NCBI GenBank assembly: GCA_003280185.1
Contig: QCFP01000004.1
Span: forward strand, 1-39,780
DNA from: Prochlorococcus sp. AG-363-L02
Lineage (GTDB): Bacteria > Cyanobacteriota > Cyanobacteriia > PCC-6307 > Cyanobiaceae
Length of the DNA: 39,780 nucleotides
Direction: 5' to 3'
Shown: piece by piece, positions 1 through 6,697 of the stretch
Numbering within the stretch: position 1 is the first letter of the stretch
Layout of the letters: every line of letters starts with the position of its first letter
Position numbers and translations under genes: made by a program
The notes under the pieces: model-generated
Told to the model about the DNA's origin: nothing
What the model saw: only the letters and a program-made list of their open reading frames with translations
Database searches by the model: none

Positions 1-62
1 TTATGGCTAAAACTGGCCTCCCCACTTAATTATTCCCCTTAAACATTTTCACCCTACATAGA

Positions 63-105
63 CAATTAAGATTAACCAATTTCGTGATGTTTTTTATCTT
101 AATTG
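63..105. repeat. 10-bp inverted repeat downstream of the DUF1823 gene
   Basis: CAATTAAGAT at 63-72 and ATCTTAATTG at 96-105 are perfect inverse complements around a 23-nt loop. They lie just beyond the stop of the minus-strand DUF1823 gene. The structure is AT-rich with no clear U-tract, so it may be a weak 3'-end hairpin rather than a proven terminator. The rest of 1-108 shows no gene. Confidence 0.35.
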
Positions 106-108
106 GAA

Positions 109-609
109 TTAAGCAATAGATGGATCACCAGGATGGCCTTCAAGAGGATTTTCAGGAACAGGTAAAAGAGCTGGTATTGGCCCGACATCGGCTAGCTCTT
201 TCCCTAAAGAAACCGTCCAAGCAATTAACCAATTGACAGCTGTTGCTCTTCTGGTTCGCCTTGGGTAGAGCTCTCCAATTTGATAACCATTAAACTTCAA
301 CTTTTCTTTTAAGAGTTGCTTGTATGGGCTGGGAATAGATCTTGTTAATTGAATAGATGCTTTTCTTTGCGAAATTAATTCAGGTGCTTCAGGAAAAGCT
401 AATGACCAATCCTGAGGAGTAAAAGAACTGGGTTTCCAGATGCCCGATGATATATCTACAGGAACATAACCAAGCCTTTCCCAAACGAGTTCTACAACGA
501 AGCGATCAGTGATTTGATCATCAAGAATGTTTTTCAAAAGACTATAGCTCAAGGGCCAGAAAGGCCTTTTATTCTGCTGGAGTTCTTTTGGAAAGGTTAG
601 ATTTGCCAT
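109..609 (-). CDS. DUF1823 family protein
   Basis: This 166-aa soluble protein matches the cyanobacterial/plastid DUF1823 family by its opening pattern: an early PLSYSLL segment, then LDDQITDRFVVELVWERLGY, then a W-rich middle. I see no signal peptide or membrane segment. ATG at 609 is the only good start. It lies 31 bp from the oppositely oriented dihydrouridine synthase start, so the promoters must sit in that short gap or inside the genes. The C-terminus is proline-rich (PALLPVPENPLEGHPGDPS). The family has no biochemical role that I know of, and none is inferred here. Confidence 0.85.
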   Translation of the reverse strand: MANLTFPKELQQNKRPFWPLSYSLLKNILDDQITDRFVVELVWERLGYVPVDISSGIWKPSSFTPQDWSLAFPEAPELISQRKASIQLTRSIPSPYKQLLKEKLKFNGYQIGELYPRRTRRATAVNWLIAWTVSLGKELADVGPIPALLPVPENPLEGHPGDPSIA

Positions 610-640
610 CCCAAGAGGTTATGTACCAACCAAGAATTTT

Positions 641-1663
641 ATGGAAAAAGATTTACATTGTATAACCCTCAAAGGTCAAGGGTTTTCAAGAATTATTAGA
701 TCTAGGGTTTTGCAATCTCCTCTTTCAGGAGTAAGTGATTGTGTTTTTAGAGGCTTAGTCAGGCAGTGGGCTCCAGATGCTTTGTTGTTTACTGAAATGG
801 TAAATGCAAAGAGTCTGGAATTAGGACATGGCCTTTGCAAGGTAGAACTACTTGAGGAGGAAGAAGGACCTGTAGGCGTTCAACTTTTTGATTACAGGCC
901 ATCAGCCATGGTCGAAGCGGCTAGGAAGGCGGAAGAATTAGGTGCATTTTTGGTTGACATAAATATGGGTTGCCCAGTCAAGAAGGTTGCTAGAAAAGGT
1001 GGAGGCAGTGGACTTTTAAAGGATCCTGACCTTGCTGCAAGAATCGTTAAAGAAGTTTCTGATGCAATAAGCATTCCTGTAACGGTGAAAACACGACTGG
1101 GCTGGAATCATTATTTATATGACCCAATTGGTTTTTCTATTCGAATGCAAGAAGCTGGTGCAAAACTGTTGACAATGCATGGAAGGACAAGGGCGCAGGG
1201 GGTTTCGGGCAAGGCAGATTGGGGCGCAATCGCAGAGGTTAAGAAAGTATTAGATATACCAGTGATTGCAAATGGGGATATCAATACGCCAGAAGACGCT
1301 AAGGAATGCCTTTCTTTGACTGGAGCAGATGGTGTGATGATTGGGCGGGCAAGTTTGGGTTCCCCATGGTTAGTAGGCCAAATTGATGCTTTTTTAAAAG
1401 GAAGACCTTGTATACAAGCACCACAACAAAAAGAAAGGCTTAGCCTTCTTAGACAACATCTATTAGGGCTCTTAAGGATTAAAGGAGAGCATGGTTTGCT
1501 TGTTGCCCGTAAGCATATTAATTGGACATGTGTTGATTTCCCTGGGGCTAATAATCTCCGCAGAGAATTAATTAGTACCAAAACATCTATAGAAGCTTTG
1601 AAGCTGTTAGATAAACATCTTGAGTTGCATGAAAATTCAAGTTTTAAAAGGTCTAGGGCATGA
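641..1663 (+). CDS. dus: tRNA-dihydrouridine synthase (Dus family)
   Basis: The gene encodes an FMN-dependent TIM-barrel enzyme that reduces specific uridines to dihydrouridine in tRNA D-loops. Visible signatures are the N-terminal SRVLQSPLSGVSD strand (residues 21-33), DINMGCP with the likely catalytic Cys at about 111, VKTRLGW (149-155), the MHGRTR phosphate-binding region (179-184) and the flavin-binding ANGDI...GADGVMIGRA segment (210-237). At 340 aa it has the usual length. ATG at 641 lacks a strong Shine-Dalgarno but gives only a short extension before the first conserved strand. Its 3' end overlaps the convergent cobI gene by 11 bp. I cannot tell which D-loop position it modifies. Confidence 0.92.
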   Translation: MEKDLHCITLKGQGFSRIIRSRVLQSPLSGVSDCVFRGLVRQWAPDALLFTEMVNAKSLELGHGLCKVELLEEEEGPVGVQLFDYRPSAMVEAARKAEELGAFLVDINMGCPVKKVARKGGGSGLLKDPDLAARIVKEVSDAISIPVTVKTRLGWNHYLYDPIGFSIRMQEAGAKLLTMHGRTRAQGVSGKADWGAIAEVKKVLDIPVIANGDINTPEDAKECLSLTGADGVMIGRASLGSPWLVGQIDAFLKGRPCIQAPQQKERLSLLRQHLLGLLRIKGEHGLLVARKHINWTCVDFPGANNLRRELISTKTSIEALKLLDKHLELHENSSFKRSRA

Positions 1664-2387
1664 TTTCAGGCCATGATTGACGAATTATAAGCAAAGAAAA
1701 GTAGGGCCTTGGAGATTCTTCTACATGAATTGCTGAGGTGACTTTTTCATCAGGGAATCCAATTCTTTCTGCAAATAATGTTTTGTTTAACAAACCTTTC
1801 TTGTTAAGTAATGGTCTGACCCAGGCCCAACGATGTCCTAATTTGATGATAACCAAAACTCTTCTTTTGGAGGCAGCTTCGTCCAAAAGGGCCTCAAGAG
1901 TTTCTGAATCCTCAGGTGCAGGAACAACCAAGAGCTGATCATTTTGCAGGGCTAGTGGGTAAGCACCAAGTGCTGCTGCGGCCGATATAGATGTTACTCC
2001 AGGAATTAATCTTATTGAACAGCCCGAGTGAGAGGATTGAAGGCATTTCAGGAGATAGGAACTACTAGCAAAAAGAGATACATCACCTTCACAAAGAAAA
2101 ACTACTTGCTCCCCTCTCTCTACCAAATTTGCGAGCTTTTCAGCTGCAATTCCCCAAGCCTTTAGAAGGGGTTCTGGCTCAGATACCATAGGAAATTTTA
2201 GAGGAAGTTTCACTTGGGTGTCCGAAAACCAATCGGAGGCTATGTTTGCTGCAATACCATCAACATTCCCTTCAGATACTGGATAAGCGATTATTGTTGA
2301 AGCTTTGATTGCTTGAATTGCAGCAATAGTTAAAAGGGATGGATCACCTGGTCCAACCCCAACAAAAGTAAGGCCAATAAATGACAA
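1653..2387 (-). CDS. cobI: Precorrin-2 C20-methyltransferase (CobI/CbiL)
   Basis: This SAM-dependent tetrapyrrole methylase of the corrin ring pathway adds the C20 methyl group of precorrin-2 on the way to cobalamin. The N-terminal GVGPGDPSLLT glycine-rich loop (about residues 11-21), the FLCEGDVSLFASSSYL motif near 97-112 and the IPGVTSISAAAA segment near 128-139 are typical of the family. The length of 244 aa is normal. The only sensible start is TTG at 2387, because an in-frame stop lies just upstream. It is third in the minus-strand order aroQ-miaE-cobI but sits 191 bp beyond miaE, so it may have its own promoter. Presence fits the pseudocobalamin synthesis known from picocyanobacteria. 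Confidence 0.93.
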   Translation of the reverse strand: MSFIGLTFVGVGPGDPSLLTIAAIQAIKASTIIAYPVSEGNVDGIAANIASDWFSDTQVKLPLKFPMVSEPEPLLKAWGIAAEKLANLVERGEQVVFLCEGDVSLFASSSYLLKCLQSSHSGCSIRLIPGVTSISAAAALGAYPLALQNDQLLVVPAPEDSETLEALLDEAASKRRVLVIIKLGHRWAWVRPLLNKKGLLNKTLFAERIGFPDEKVTSAIHVEESPRPYFSLLIIRQSWPEIMP

Positions 2388-2578
2388 AACTCAAAAAGCA
2401 GTCAATTAAAATTTTAGTTCCGAATCTTTCTTATAGATAATTTATTCACCAGAATCTAACCTTTTCGTTGGTTTTAGATTTGGATGAGGAGAGTTGATTT
2501 AGTCTTAGAACTACGGATTTTGCGCATAGCTTTTAAATCAACCATGAAAAGGATATAGGATATTTAAAGCAGCTAAAC

Positions 2579-3193
2579 TCAACTATGCATTCGGGGTTGA
2601 TGATGCAATTTGGACAGGATTGAAGCTTCAATTAATGCAAGTTCATTTATACGACACTCAACCTTTTTCTGTTCAAAGCGCTCATTGGCTAGTACCCAAT
2701 AAAGAGAAAAATGACGAGCTTCGCTAACCATTAACTCAGCATATAAATTGCGTAGTTCCATGTCTGGGCTATTAGTTGCTAACAATTGCATCCTCTCATG
2801 GCTGCGAGCTTCGATTAGTCCTGCTACTAGGAAGCTATCAAGCATCCTTTGAGGCTCAACTTTCGTAATCTCTTTGGAGAGAAGTGTTCCATACGGAGGC
2901 GCTGGAAGAGGCTCTAGATAACGCCCTTTCATTTTGATCAAAGCAAGAACTTTCTCAAAATGATCCAGCTCTTCTTTGACTAAAGGAGTTAGAGCCTCGG
3001 CAAGGCCAGGCTCGCATAAGTACCTGAACATAAGCTGAAGTGCTGCTCCTGCAGCTTTCCTTTCGCAATGGGCATGATCGATAAGGACTTCAAGAGGGTT
3101 ATTTATAGCCTGTGAAAGCCAATCATTACTACTTGGAGCAGCTAACCATTTAATTGCAGGGAGATCACGCTCAAAAGTAATTGTTGATGGCAT
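2579..3193 (-). CDS. miaE: tRNA 2-methylthio-N6-isopentenyladenosine-37 hydroxylase (MiaE)
   Basis: This is a ferritin-like di-iron monooxygenase that hydroxylates the isopentenyl group of ms2i6A37 in tRNAs reading U-starting codons. Metal-ligand motifs are visible: DHAHCERKAA near 39-48, EELDHFE with ExxH at 75-78, the EARSHERM helix near 128-135 and SEARHFSLYW near 172-181. ATG at 3193 is clear, and the length of 204 aa fits. The aroQ stop lies 2 nt upstream, so the two are probably cotranscribed. Because the enzyme needs oxygen and iron, it has been discussed as an oxygen-sensing tRNA modification in other bacteria. Nothing here shows that role directly. Confidence 0.93.
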   Translation of the reverse strand: MPSTITFERDLPAIKWLAAPSSNDWLSQAINNPLEVLIDHAHCERKAAGAALQLMFRYLCEPGLAEALTPLVKEELDHFEKVLALIKMKGRYLEPLPAPPYGTLLSKEITKVEPQRMLDSFLVAGLIEARSHERMQLLATNSPDMELRNLYAELMVSEARHFSLYWVLANERFEQKKVECRINELALIEASILSKLHHQPRMHS

Positions 3194-3195
3194 GA

Positions 3196-3639
3196 CTATT
3201 CAATGTTTTTTCTTAAATGGGAAACAAGGCCATCCATGGCCAAGTGGTAACTCATTAGGCCAAAACCACTTACAATTCCTAATGCTCGATCTGCAAGAAA
3301 AGACTTTTCTCTAAAGTTTTCTCTTGAATAGGTATTGCTTAAATGCAACTCAACGTAAGGAATATTCACCGCCAATAGAGCATCTCTTATCGCAATGGAG
3401 GTGTGTGTATAAGCCCCTGCGTTAATAAGTATCCCATCGACTTGCTCAATGGCCTGATGTATTCGATCAACTAAAGCACCCTCACAGTTACTTTGAAAGC
3501 AATCAAGCTGAATATTTTCTTGTTTTGCCTTCATAAAAAGCTTTTCTTCAATCTCTTCAAGGCTGAAAGAACCATACATCTCGGGCTCGCGTGTTCCAAG
3601 AAGATTGAGATTCGGGCCGTTAATTAGCAATAAGCGCAT
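3196..3639 (-). CDS. aroQ: 3-dehydroquinate dehydratase, type II (AroQ)
   Basis: AroQ catalyses the third shikimate-pathway step, dehydroquinate to dehydroshikimate, as a dodecameric flavodoxin-like enzyme. The signature [18 protein letters not shown] begins at residue 6 and contains the catalytic Arg/Tyr loop. NAGAYTHTS holds the substrate-binding Asn, and ELHLSN and GFG lie further on. I chose ATG at 3639 (147 aa) over the upstream in-frame TTG at 3645 because it gives the standard M-R-L-L-L-I-N-G start. It heads the minus-strand aroQ-miaE pair and is divergent from the tRNA-Tyr gene. Confidence 0.93.
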   Translation of the reverse strand: MRLLLINGPNLNLLGTREPEMYGSFSLEEIEEKLFMKAKQENIQLDCFQSNCEGALVDRIHQAIEQVDGILINAGAYTHTSIAIRDALLAVNIPYVELHLSNTYSRENFREKSFLADRALGIVSGFGLMSYHLAMDGLVSHLRKNIE

Positions 3640-3746
3640 GCCCAAGAAATTATGAGAACTACCTGGATCCTATCGATCCCGACAAGTGCCCTTCAAGAGT
3701 AATCTTTGAATAGGGGCATTAAACTGATAAGGTCTGCATGTGGTTC

Positions 3747-3816
3747 GGGTCGGTGCCCGAGTGGTTAATGGGGGCGGACTGTAAATCCGCTGGCTCTGCC
3801 TACGTTGGTTCAAATC

Positions 3817-3828
<12 letters not shown>
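3747..3828 (+). tRNA. tRNA-Tyr (anticodon GTA)
   Basis: The acceptor stem GGGTCGG (3747-3753) pairs with CCGGCCC (3821-3827), followed by discriminator A. The anticodon stem GCGGA/TCCGC encloses loop CTGTAAA with anticodon GTA at 3781-3783. A long variable arm marks a class II tRNA, as expected for bacterial tRNA-Tyr. The T-loop TTCAAAT is present and CCA is not encoded. It lies 10 nt upstream of tRNA-Thr, so the two are probably cotranscribed. Its 3' end is duplicated imperfectly near 6077. Confidence 0.95.
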
Positions 3829-3968
<140 letters not shown>

Positions 3969-3973
<5 letters not shown>

Positions 3974-3988
3974 GAACGTCCACTTTTT
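3969..3988 (+). terminator. Likely terminator of the tRNA-Tyr/tRNA-Thr transcript
   Basis: AAAGTG (3969-3974) and CACTTT (3981-3986) pair around a 6-nt loop and run into a T-tract at 3984-3988. This is a short but reasonable Rho-independent terminator 58 nt past tRNA-Thr. The equivalent place in the degenerate copy near 6220 has lost the hairpin. Confidence 0.5.
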
Positions 3989-4051
3989 AGTCCATTTTGA
4001 TCTCCTGATCACTTTTGCTTGATGCATCTGACATGATGCAATTCAAGAGAA

Positions 4052-4292
4052 ATGGCAACTATTAGAAGGAGCGGCAAAGGCTGGCAAGCACTGATTCGAA
4101 GGAAGCAATATCAAGGTCCAAAAGCCAAAACATTTGTCTCAAAAGCGAAGTTTTGTTATGGGCAAATTCTGTTGAAGGTTCTCTACAAAAACAGCGGAGT
4201 TAGATCAACTACCGCCACAAGCTCTCAAAGAAGCGATTGATCTGTTCATTGATGGGCCGCTGCAAGAACATCGCAGTGGTCATAATGAGTAA
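4052..4292 (+). pseudogene. Tyrosine recombinase (phage-type integrase) N-terminal remnant, frameshifted
   Basis: The reading opens MATIRRSGKGWQALIRRK (from 4052), the usual basic arm-site-binding start of tRNA-targeting integrases. It then shifts frame near 4150 to WANSVEGSLQKQ (from 4159), meets TAG at 4201, and shifts again to LPPQALKEAIDLFIDGPLQE, ending at TAA 4290. Joined across the shifts, the three pieces read as one N-terminal plus core-binding region. The catalytic domain (R-HxxR-Y) is missing, so the gene is dead. It points away from tRNA-Thr and starts 141 bp past it. That is a classic position for an integrase beside its attachment site. Confidence 0.72.
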
Positions 4293-4307
4293 TATCCCAT
4301 AAGAGGC

Positions 4308-4487
4308 ATGGTCAATAGCTGGATCGGAGGACAAGTTGATGAGATGGTTGCTCTGATTAATCAACAGGTAATACCAGAACCTAATGAATGTTGTAAGAAC
4401 TGTGCTTATTCAGAGCAGTATGCAAGGGTTGTGCATCCAGATAGAAATAGTGGAAGTCATCTAGTTCAAAGAAGATTATTGTTCTAA
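4308..4487 (+). pseudogene. 59-aa cysteine-motif remnant, possibly a nuclease C-terminus
   Basis: An open frame of 59 codons from ATG 4308 carries PEPNECCKNCAYSEQYAR, a CxxC pattern like the C-terminal cysteine cluster of some PD-(D/E)XK/RecB-like nucleases in picocyanobacterial mobile DNA. It is in the same frame as the last integrase fragment, separated from it only by the TAA at 4290-4292. Its 3' end overlaps the ion-channel gene end by 12 bp. It is probably a deletion-joined scrap of a second mobile-element gene. The nuclease assignment is tentative, and the piece could instead be a genuine small protein. Confidence 0.4.
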
Positions 4488-5252
4488 TGCTTCTTCTTTA
4501 AGCACCTTCTCTTGAACACTCAGTGACTCACTAAAACCTGAAGCAAGTATTCCTGTAGGGATTGCTATTGCACCAATACCCATAAGAGAAGTTGCCGATG
4601 CAATTGTTTTCCCAAGTGCCGTAATAGGAATTGAGTCGCCATATCCCACAGCACATACGGTTGTAATTGACCACCATAGACATCTGGGAATTGACCCTAA
4701 TAACTCTGGTTGAATAGATGACTCGGCAAGATACATAAAGGTGCTACTAATTAGTAAGAGCAAAACCGTATAAAAGGTTGAAATTTGTAGTTCCTGACTT
4801 TTTGATCGAAGGGCATAGTTGAAGTGAAATATACTTTGTTTAAATTTTTCACTTCTTCCAATCTTCAATATTCGAAGGAGGCGGATGACTCTTAAAATCT
4901 TTAATTCAGCGCGAACACCAATAAAGGAAGGGACGATTGCAATGATATCTATAATTGCCATTGGCGAAACCATGTAACGCAAAATACCTTTCAATCCTTT
5001 GCCATATTTATCTTCAAGAGGTGCTACCCATAAGCGAAAGATATATTCAATACAAAATAAACCACCAATTATCCAATCTAATAGGTCTATTTGATCACCA
5101 AATCTATAATCTATTGAATTCTCAGTAACTATGACTGCAAAAAAGATCGAAATAAAAATAGTAACTCCACATATTTTATTGAACAAAGAAGTTCTACCAT
5201 CTCGAGTCTTGTTAATTATCTGTTCATAGATTCTCAGACGGAGGTCATTCAT
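4476..5252 (-). CDS. Voltage-gated potassium channel-like protein (6TM)
   Basis: The 258-aa protein has the layout of a single Kv-type subunit. S1 is near 30-46 and S2 near 58-76. S4 is RAELKILRVIRLLRILKIGR (about 114-133) with a basic residue roughly every third position. S5 is near 160-176, followed by a pore loop and S6 near 218-243. The selectivity filter reads TTVCAVGYGD near 198-206, so Ala replaces the first Thr of the usual TVGYGD. ATG at 5252 is preferred to GTG at 5255. The gene lies inside the tRNA-Thr-bounded region and may be cargo of the old element. Potassium selectivity is inferred from GYGD. Confidence 0.85.
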   Translation of the reverse strand: MNDLRLRIYEQIINKTRDGRTSLFNKICGVTIFISIFFAVIVTENSIDYRFGDQIDLLDWIIGGLFCIEYIFRLWVAPLEDKYGKGLKGILRYMVSPMAIIDIIAIVPSFIGVRAELKILRVIRLLRILKIGRSEKFKQSIFHFNYALRSKSQELQISTFYTVLLLLISSTFMYLAESSIQPELLGSIPRCLWWSITTVCAVGYGDSIPITALGKTIASATSLMGIGAIAIPTGILASGFSESLSVQEKVLKEEALEQ

Positions 5253-5381
5253 CACTTACTAAAGACTGAACAAGGATTCCTTTAAGTTAGGTAGATATTG
5301 CTGGGTTTTCTTTTGATTGCTTGGTGACCAGCACCAAGGCAATTCTCTTGAGTGTCATGCTCAGTACTTTTGAGTAGACAC

Positions 5382-5468
5382 AAAAAAACCTGCTCAAAGG
5401 CAGGTCCTCTTGGAGATCTAGAGCAAGTGTTTCCTTGTTTCCACTGCTGGAGGATCTCATCTCCTCAC
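5382..5468 (-). ncRNA. Yfr2-family small RNA candidate
   Basis: On the minus strand a TAGGAT -10 box (5475-5480) predicts a start at 5468, giving an RNA of about 87 nt. It contains GGAAACAAGGAAACA (5428-5442), the duplicated GGAAACA motif typical of the cyanobacterial Yfr2-5 family. The motif sits in the loop of a long hairpin: GAGATC (5453-5458) pairs with GATCTC (5413-5418), and AGCAGTG pairs with CACTTGCT with one bulge. The RNA ends in an ACCTGC/GCAGGT terminator (5388-5405) and a seven-base U-tract. Motif, loop placement, size and terminator all fit. The protein frame that can be drawn across it on the other strand has no support. Confidence 0.7.
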
Positions 5469-5572
5469 TTTTTCATCCTATTAGAAGATCTGAAAAGAGA
5501 CAGAAGAGCAGTGAAGTTAGTCAACTGGCACATGTGGCAATTGACCTCATCAGGGCATCAAGCAAGGCAAAT

Positions 5573-5655
5573 AAAAAAGGTGCCCTCATCGAGTAGCACC
5601 CATGTCGACAAACTTGTGTGAGGAGTGTCGTACTTCTGTTCTACTCCTCCAGAGA
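5573..5655 (-). ncRNA. yfr1: Yfr1-like small RNA candidate
   Basis: The minus strand contains ACTCCTCACAC (5616-5626), identical to the ultraconserved undecanucleotide of cyanobacterial Yfr1. It lies 15 nt before a terminator whose GGTGC/GCACC stem (5579-5583/5596-5600) runs into six U. The 3' end is therefore clear, while the 5' end is only estimated. If transcription starts upstream of about 5645, an internal GAGGAGT could pair with ACTCCTC and hide the motif. A start nearer 5640 would give the normal length of 55-70 nt. A TACGAT -10-like box lies further upstream near 5675. The Yfr2-like gene follows about 105 nt downstream on the same strand. Confidence 0.62.
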
Positions 5656-5739
5656 ACCCTTAGTCAAAAACAATCGTAATTTTGCTTGTTAGGGCATAAG
5701 GACTTTTTGTTTTCATTCAGTTCCATGATGTGTAAAAGA

Positions 5740-5806
5740 TATAAGCGATTTGTCCCCAAACAGTCGTTAGAAGAAAGAGTGATGCCGGTTGGGTCACTCT
5801 TTTTTT
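5740..5806 (+). ncRNA. Possible third small RNA ending in a strong terminator
   Basis: A TATAAG box (5740-5745) would start transcription near 5752. Only about 55 nt later comes a strong hairpin, AAAGAGTGA (5774-5782) with TCACTCTTT (5794-5802), running into seven T (5800-5806). No coding gene ends here on the plus strand, so the terminator needs another owner, and a short RNA is the simplest one. I recognise no family motif. The hairpin could alternatively be a relic of a deleted gene. Confidence 0.35.
5774..5806 (+). terminator. Rho-independent terminator without an obvious upstream gene
   Basis: A nine-base-pair stem AAAGAGTGA/TCACTCTTT with an 11-nt loop is followed by a T7 tract ending at 5806. 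It is the strongest terminator-like structure on the plus strand in the tRNA-Thr-bounded region. Confidence 0.75.
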
Positions 5807-6076
5807 GTGCAAAACAGGTTTTATAACAGTTGAATTCTGAATACAGAGGATTAGAATTAGATAAAGAGTTAAAGTACGGTTTGTCTAAAAATTAAGTGCT
5901 TGACTCAAATGGTGGGGATTGAAATACCCCGACATTTTTAATGTCTTACTGAAATCTAAGAAATCCTCTAAAAAGGAATGAATGAAAGTTCTATCCCAAG
6001 CCTCTGATCCCTCGGTGGAATAAATGACTGACGACAGAAAAGCAATGACGATTTCGCAAGGTTTGTAGGTGTGGAG

Positions 6077-6228
6077 CAACCCGGCACACCTTCCAATAGC
6101 CTTGTAGCTCAGCGGTAGCCACATTCCTTGAAAAGGGAGTAGTTCCACCACCCCCTGCGAGGCTAGGCACTCTGGCTTTGAAGAGCTGAAAGAATTGCAG
6201 GCACCGGATGTTCTTGATAGGCTTGAAA
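6077..6228 (+). repeat. Direct repeat copy 2 (degenerate)
   Basis: This is the second, mutated copy of 3817-3973. It starts inside the tRNA-Tyr acceptor end (CAACCCGGC at 6077-6085), continues through the intergenic CACCTTCCA and a broken tRNA-Thr, and ends in the matching downstream block (GCACC at 6201-6205, TTCTTGATAGGCT at 6211-6223). It probably marks the far end of the decayed element. Confidence 0.78.
6099..6165 (+). pseudogene. tRNA-Thr pseudogene
   Basis: Compared with intact tRNA-Thr at 3839-3910, the D-arm region CTTGTAGCTCAGCGGTAG is unchanged. The acceptor has lost one base (GCCTTG), and the D-stem partner GAGC has become CCAC. The anticodon arm reads ATTCCTTGAAAAGGGAG, so the GGT anticodon is gone. 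The T-arm reads TTCCACCACCCCCTG, with no TTCAA loop. It cannot fold as a tRNA. A 3' GCGAGGC acceptor remnant is still visible at 6157-6163. Confidence 0.8.
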
Positions 6229-6262
6229 TACTGGTAAATTAAAGTCTCTTTCGAAAAAGCTT

Positions 6263-6523
6263 GTGCCAAAGAAAATATTTGAAGCTTTATCTTTTTATCT
6301 TTGTTCACTAATGCTTGCTGTAATGTTATTTGCAGGGGTGAGTGGAGCTCAGAACCTTCCTTTAAGTCAAGATGGCAAGAGTCTTCTTGGAAACCCTATG
6401 GAGCAATTCAAGGACGGGGAAAATTTAAAGAATGAAGATGTTTCTGGAGATGAAATGAGCATGAAGGAGGTCTTTGGGGACGATCAAGTTTTCCCTTTCG
6501 TAGCAGGTTTGGATTCATATTGA
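6263..6523 (+). CDS. Small secreted protein of unknown function
   Basis: The 86-aa product begins MPKKIFEALSFYLCSLMLAV from GTG at 6263. This gives a basic n-region, a hydrophobic core to about residue 24 and a likely signal-peptidase site after GVSGA near 27-29. The mature part is about 57 aa, acidic (KDGENLKNEDVSGDEMSMKE) and without cysteine. An internal ATG at 6311 would cut the signal peptide in half, so GTG is preferred. I do not recognise a family. It lies just outside the degenerate repeat. The signal peptide makes it likely to be real. Confidence 0.6.
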   Translation: MPKKIFEALSFYLCSLMLAVMLFAGVSGAQNLPLSQDGKSLLGNPMEQFKDGENLKNEDVSGDEMSMKEVFGDDQVFPFVAGLDSY

Positions 6524-6697
6524 AAATTCTTTTCAGACTGTAGAAATTCCTAAGAATCTTTTTGATTTTCTAAATAAAGCTTTGATAAGTTAACTTTCCA
6601 GATTCTGTGAATTCAACCAAACGCTAATCTAGTCCTTCTGCGGCTAAAAAAAACTTAGTTACTCCTGAGAAATTTTACCACTTTGAATTAGCATCAA

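Noticed and set aside
5352..5621. 89-codon plus-strand open frame
   Set aside because: It runs across both minus-strand small-RNA candidates and their terminators. Its product (MSCSVLLSRHKKTCSKAG...) has no domain, signal or ribosome site.
5885..6308. Two overlapping minus-strand frames of 88 and 105 codons
   Set aside because: Both read straight through the degenerate tRNA-Thr copy, and their compositions look random. They are explained by lack of stops in the tRNA-derived sequence.
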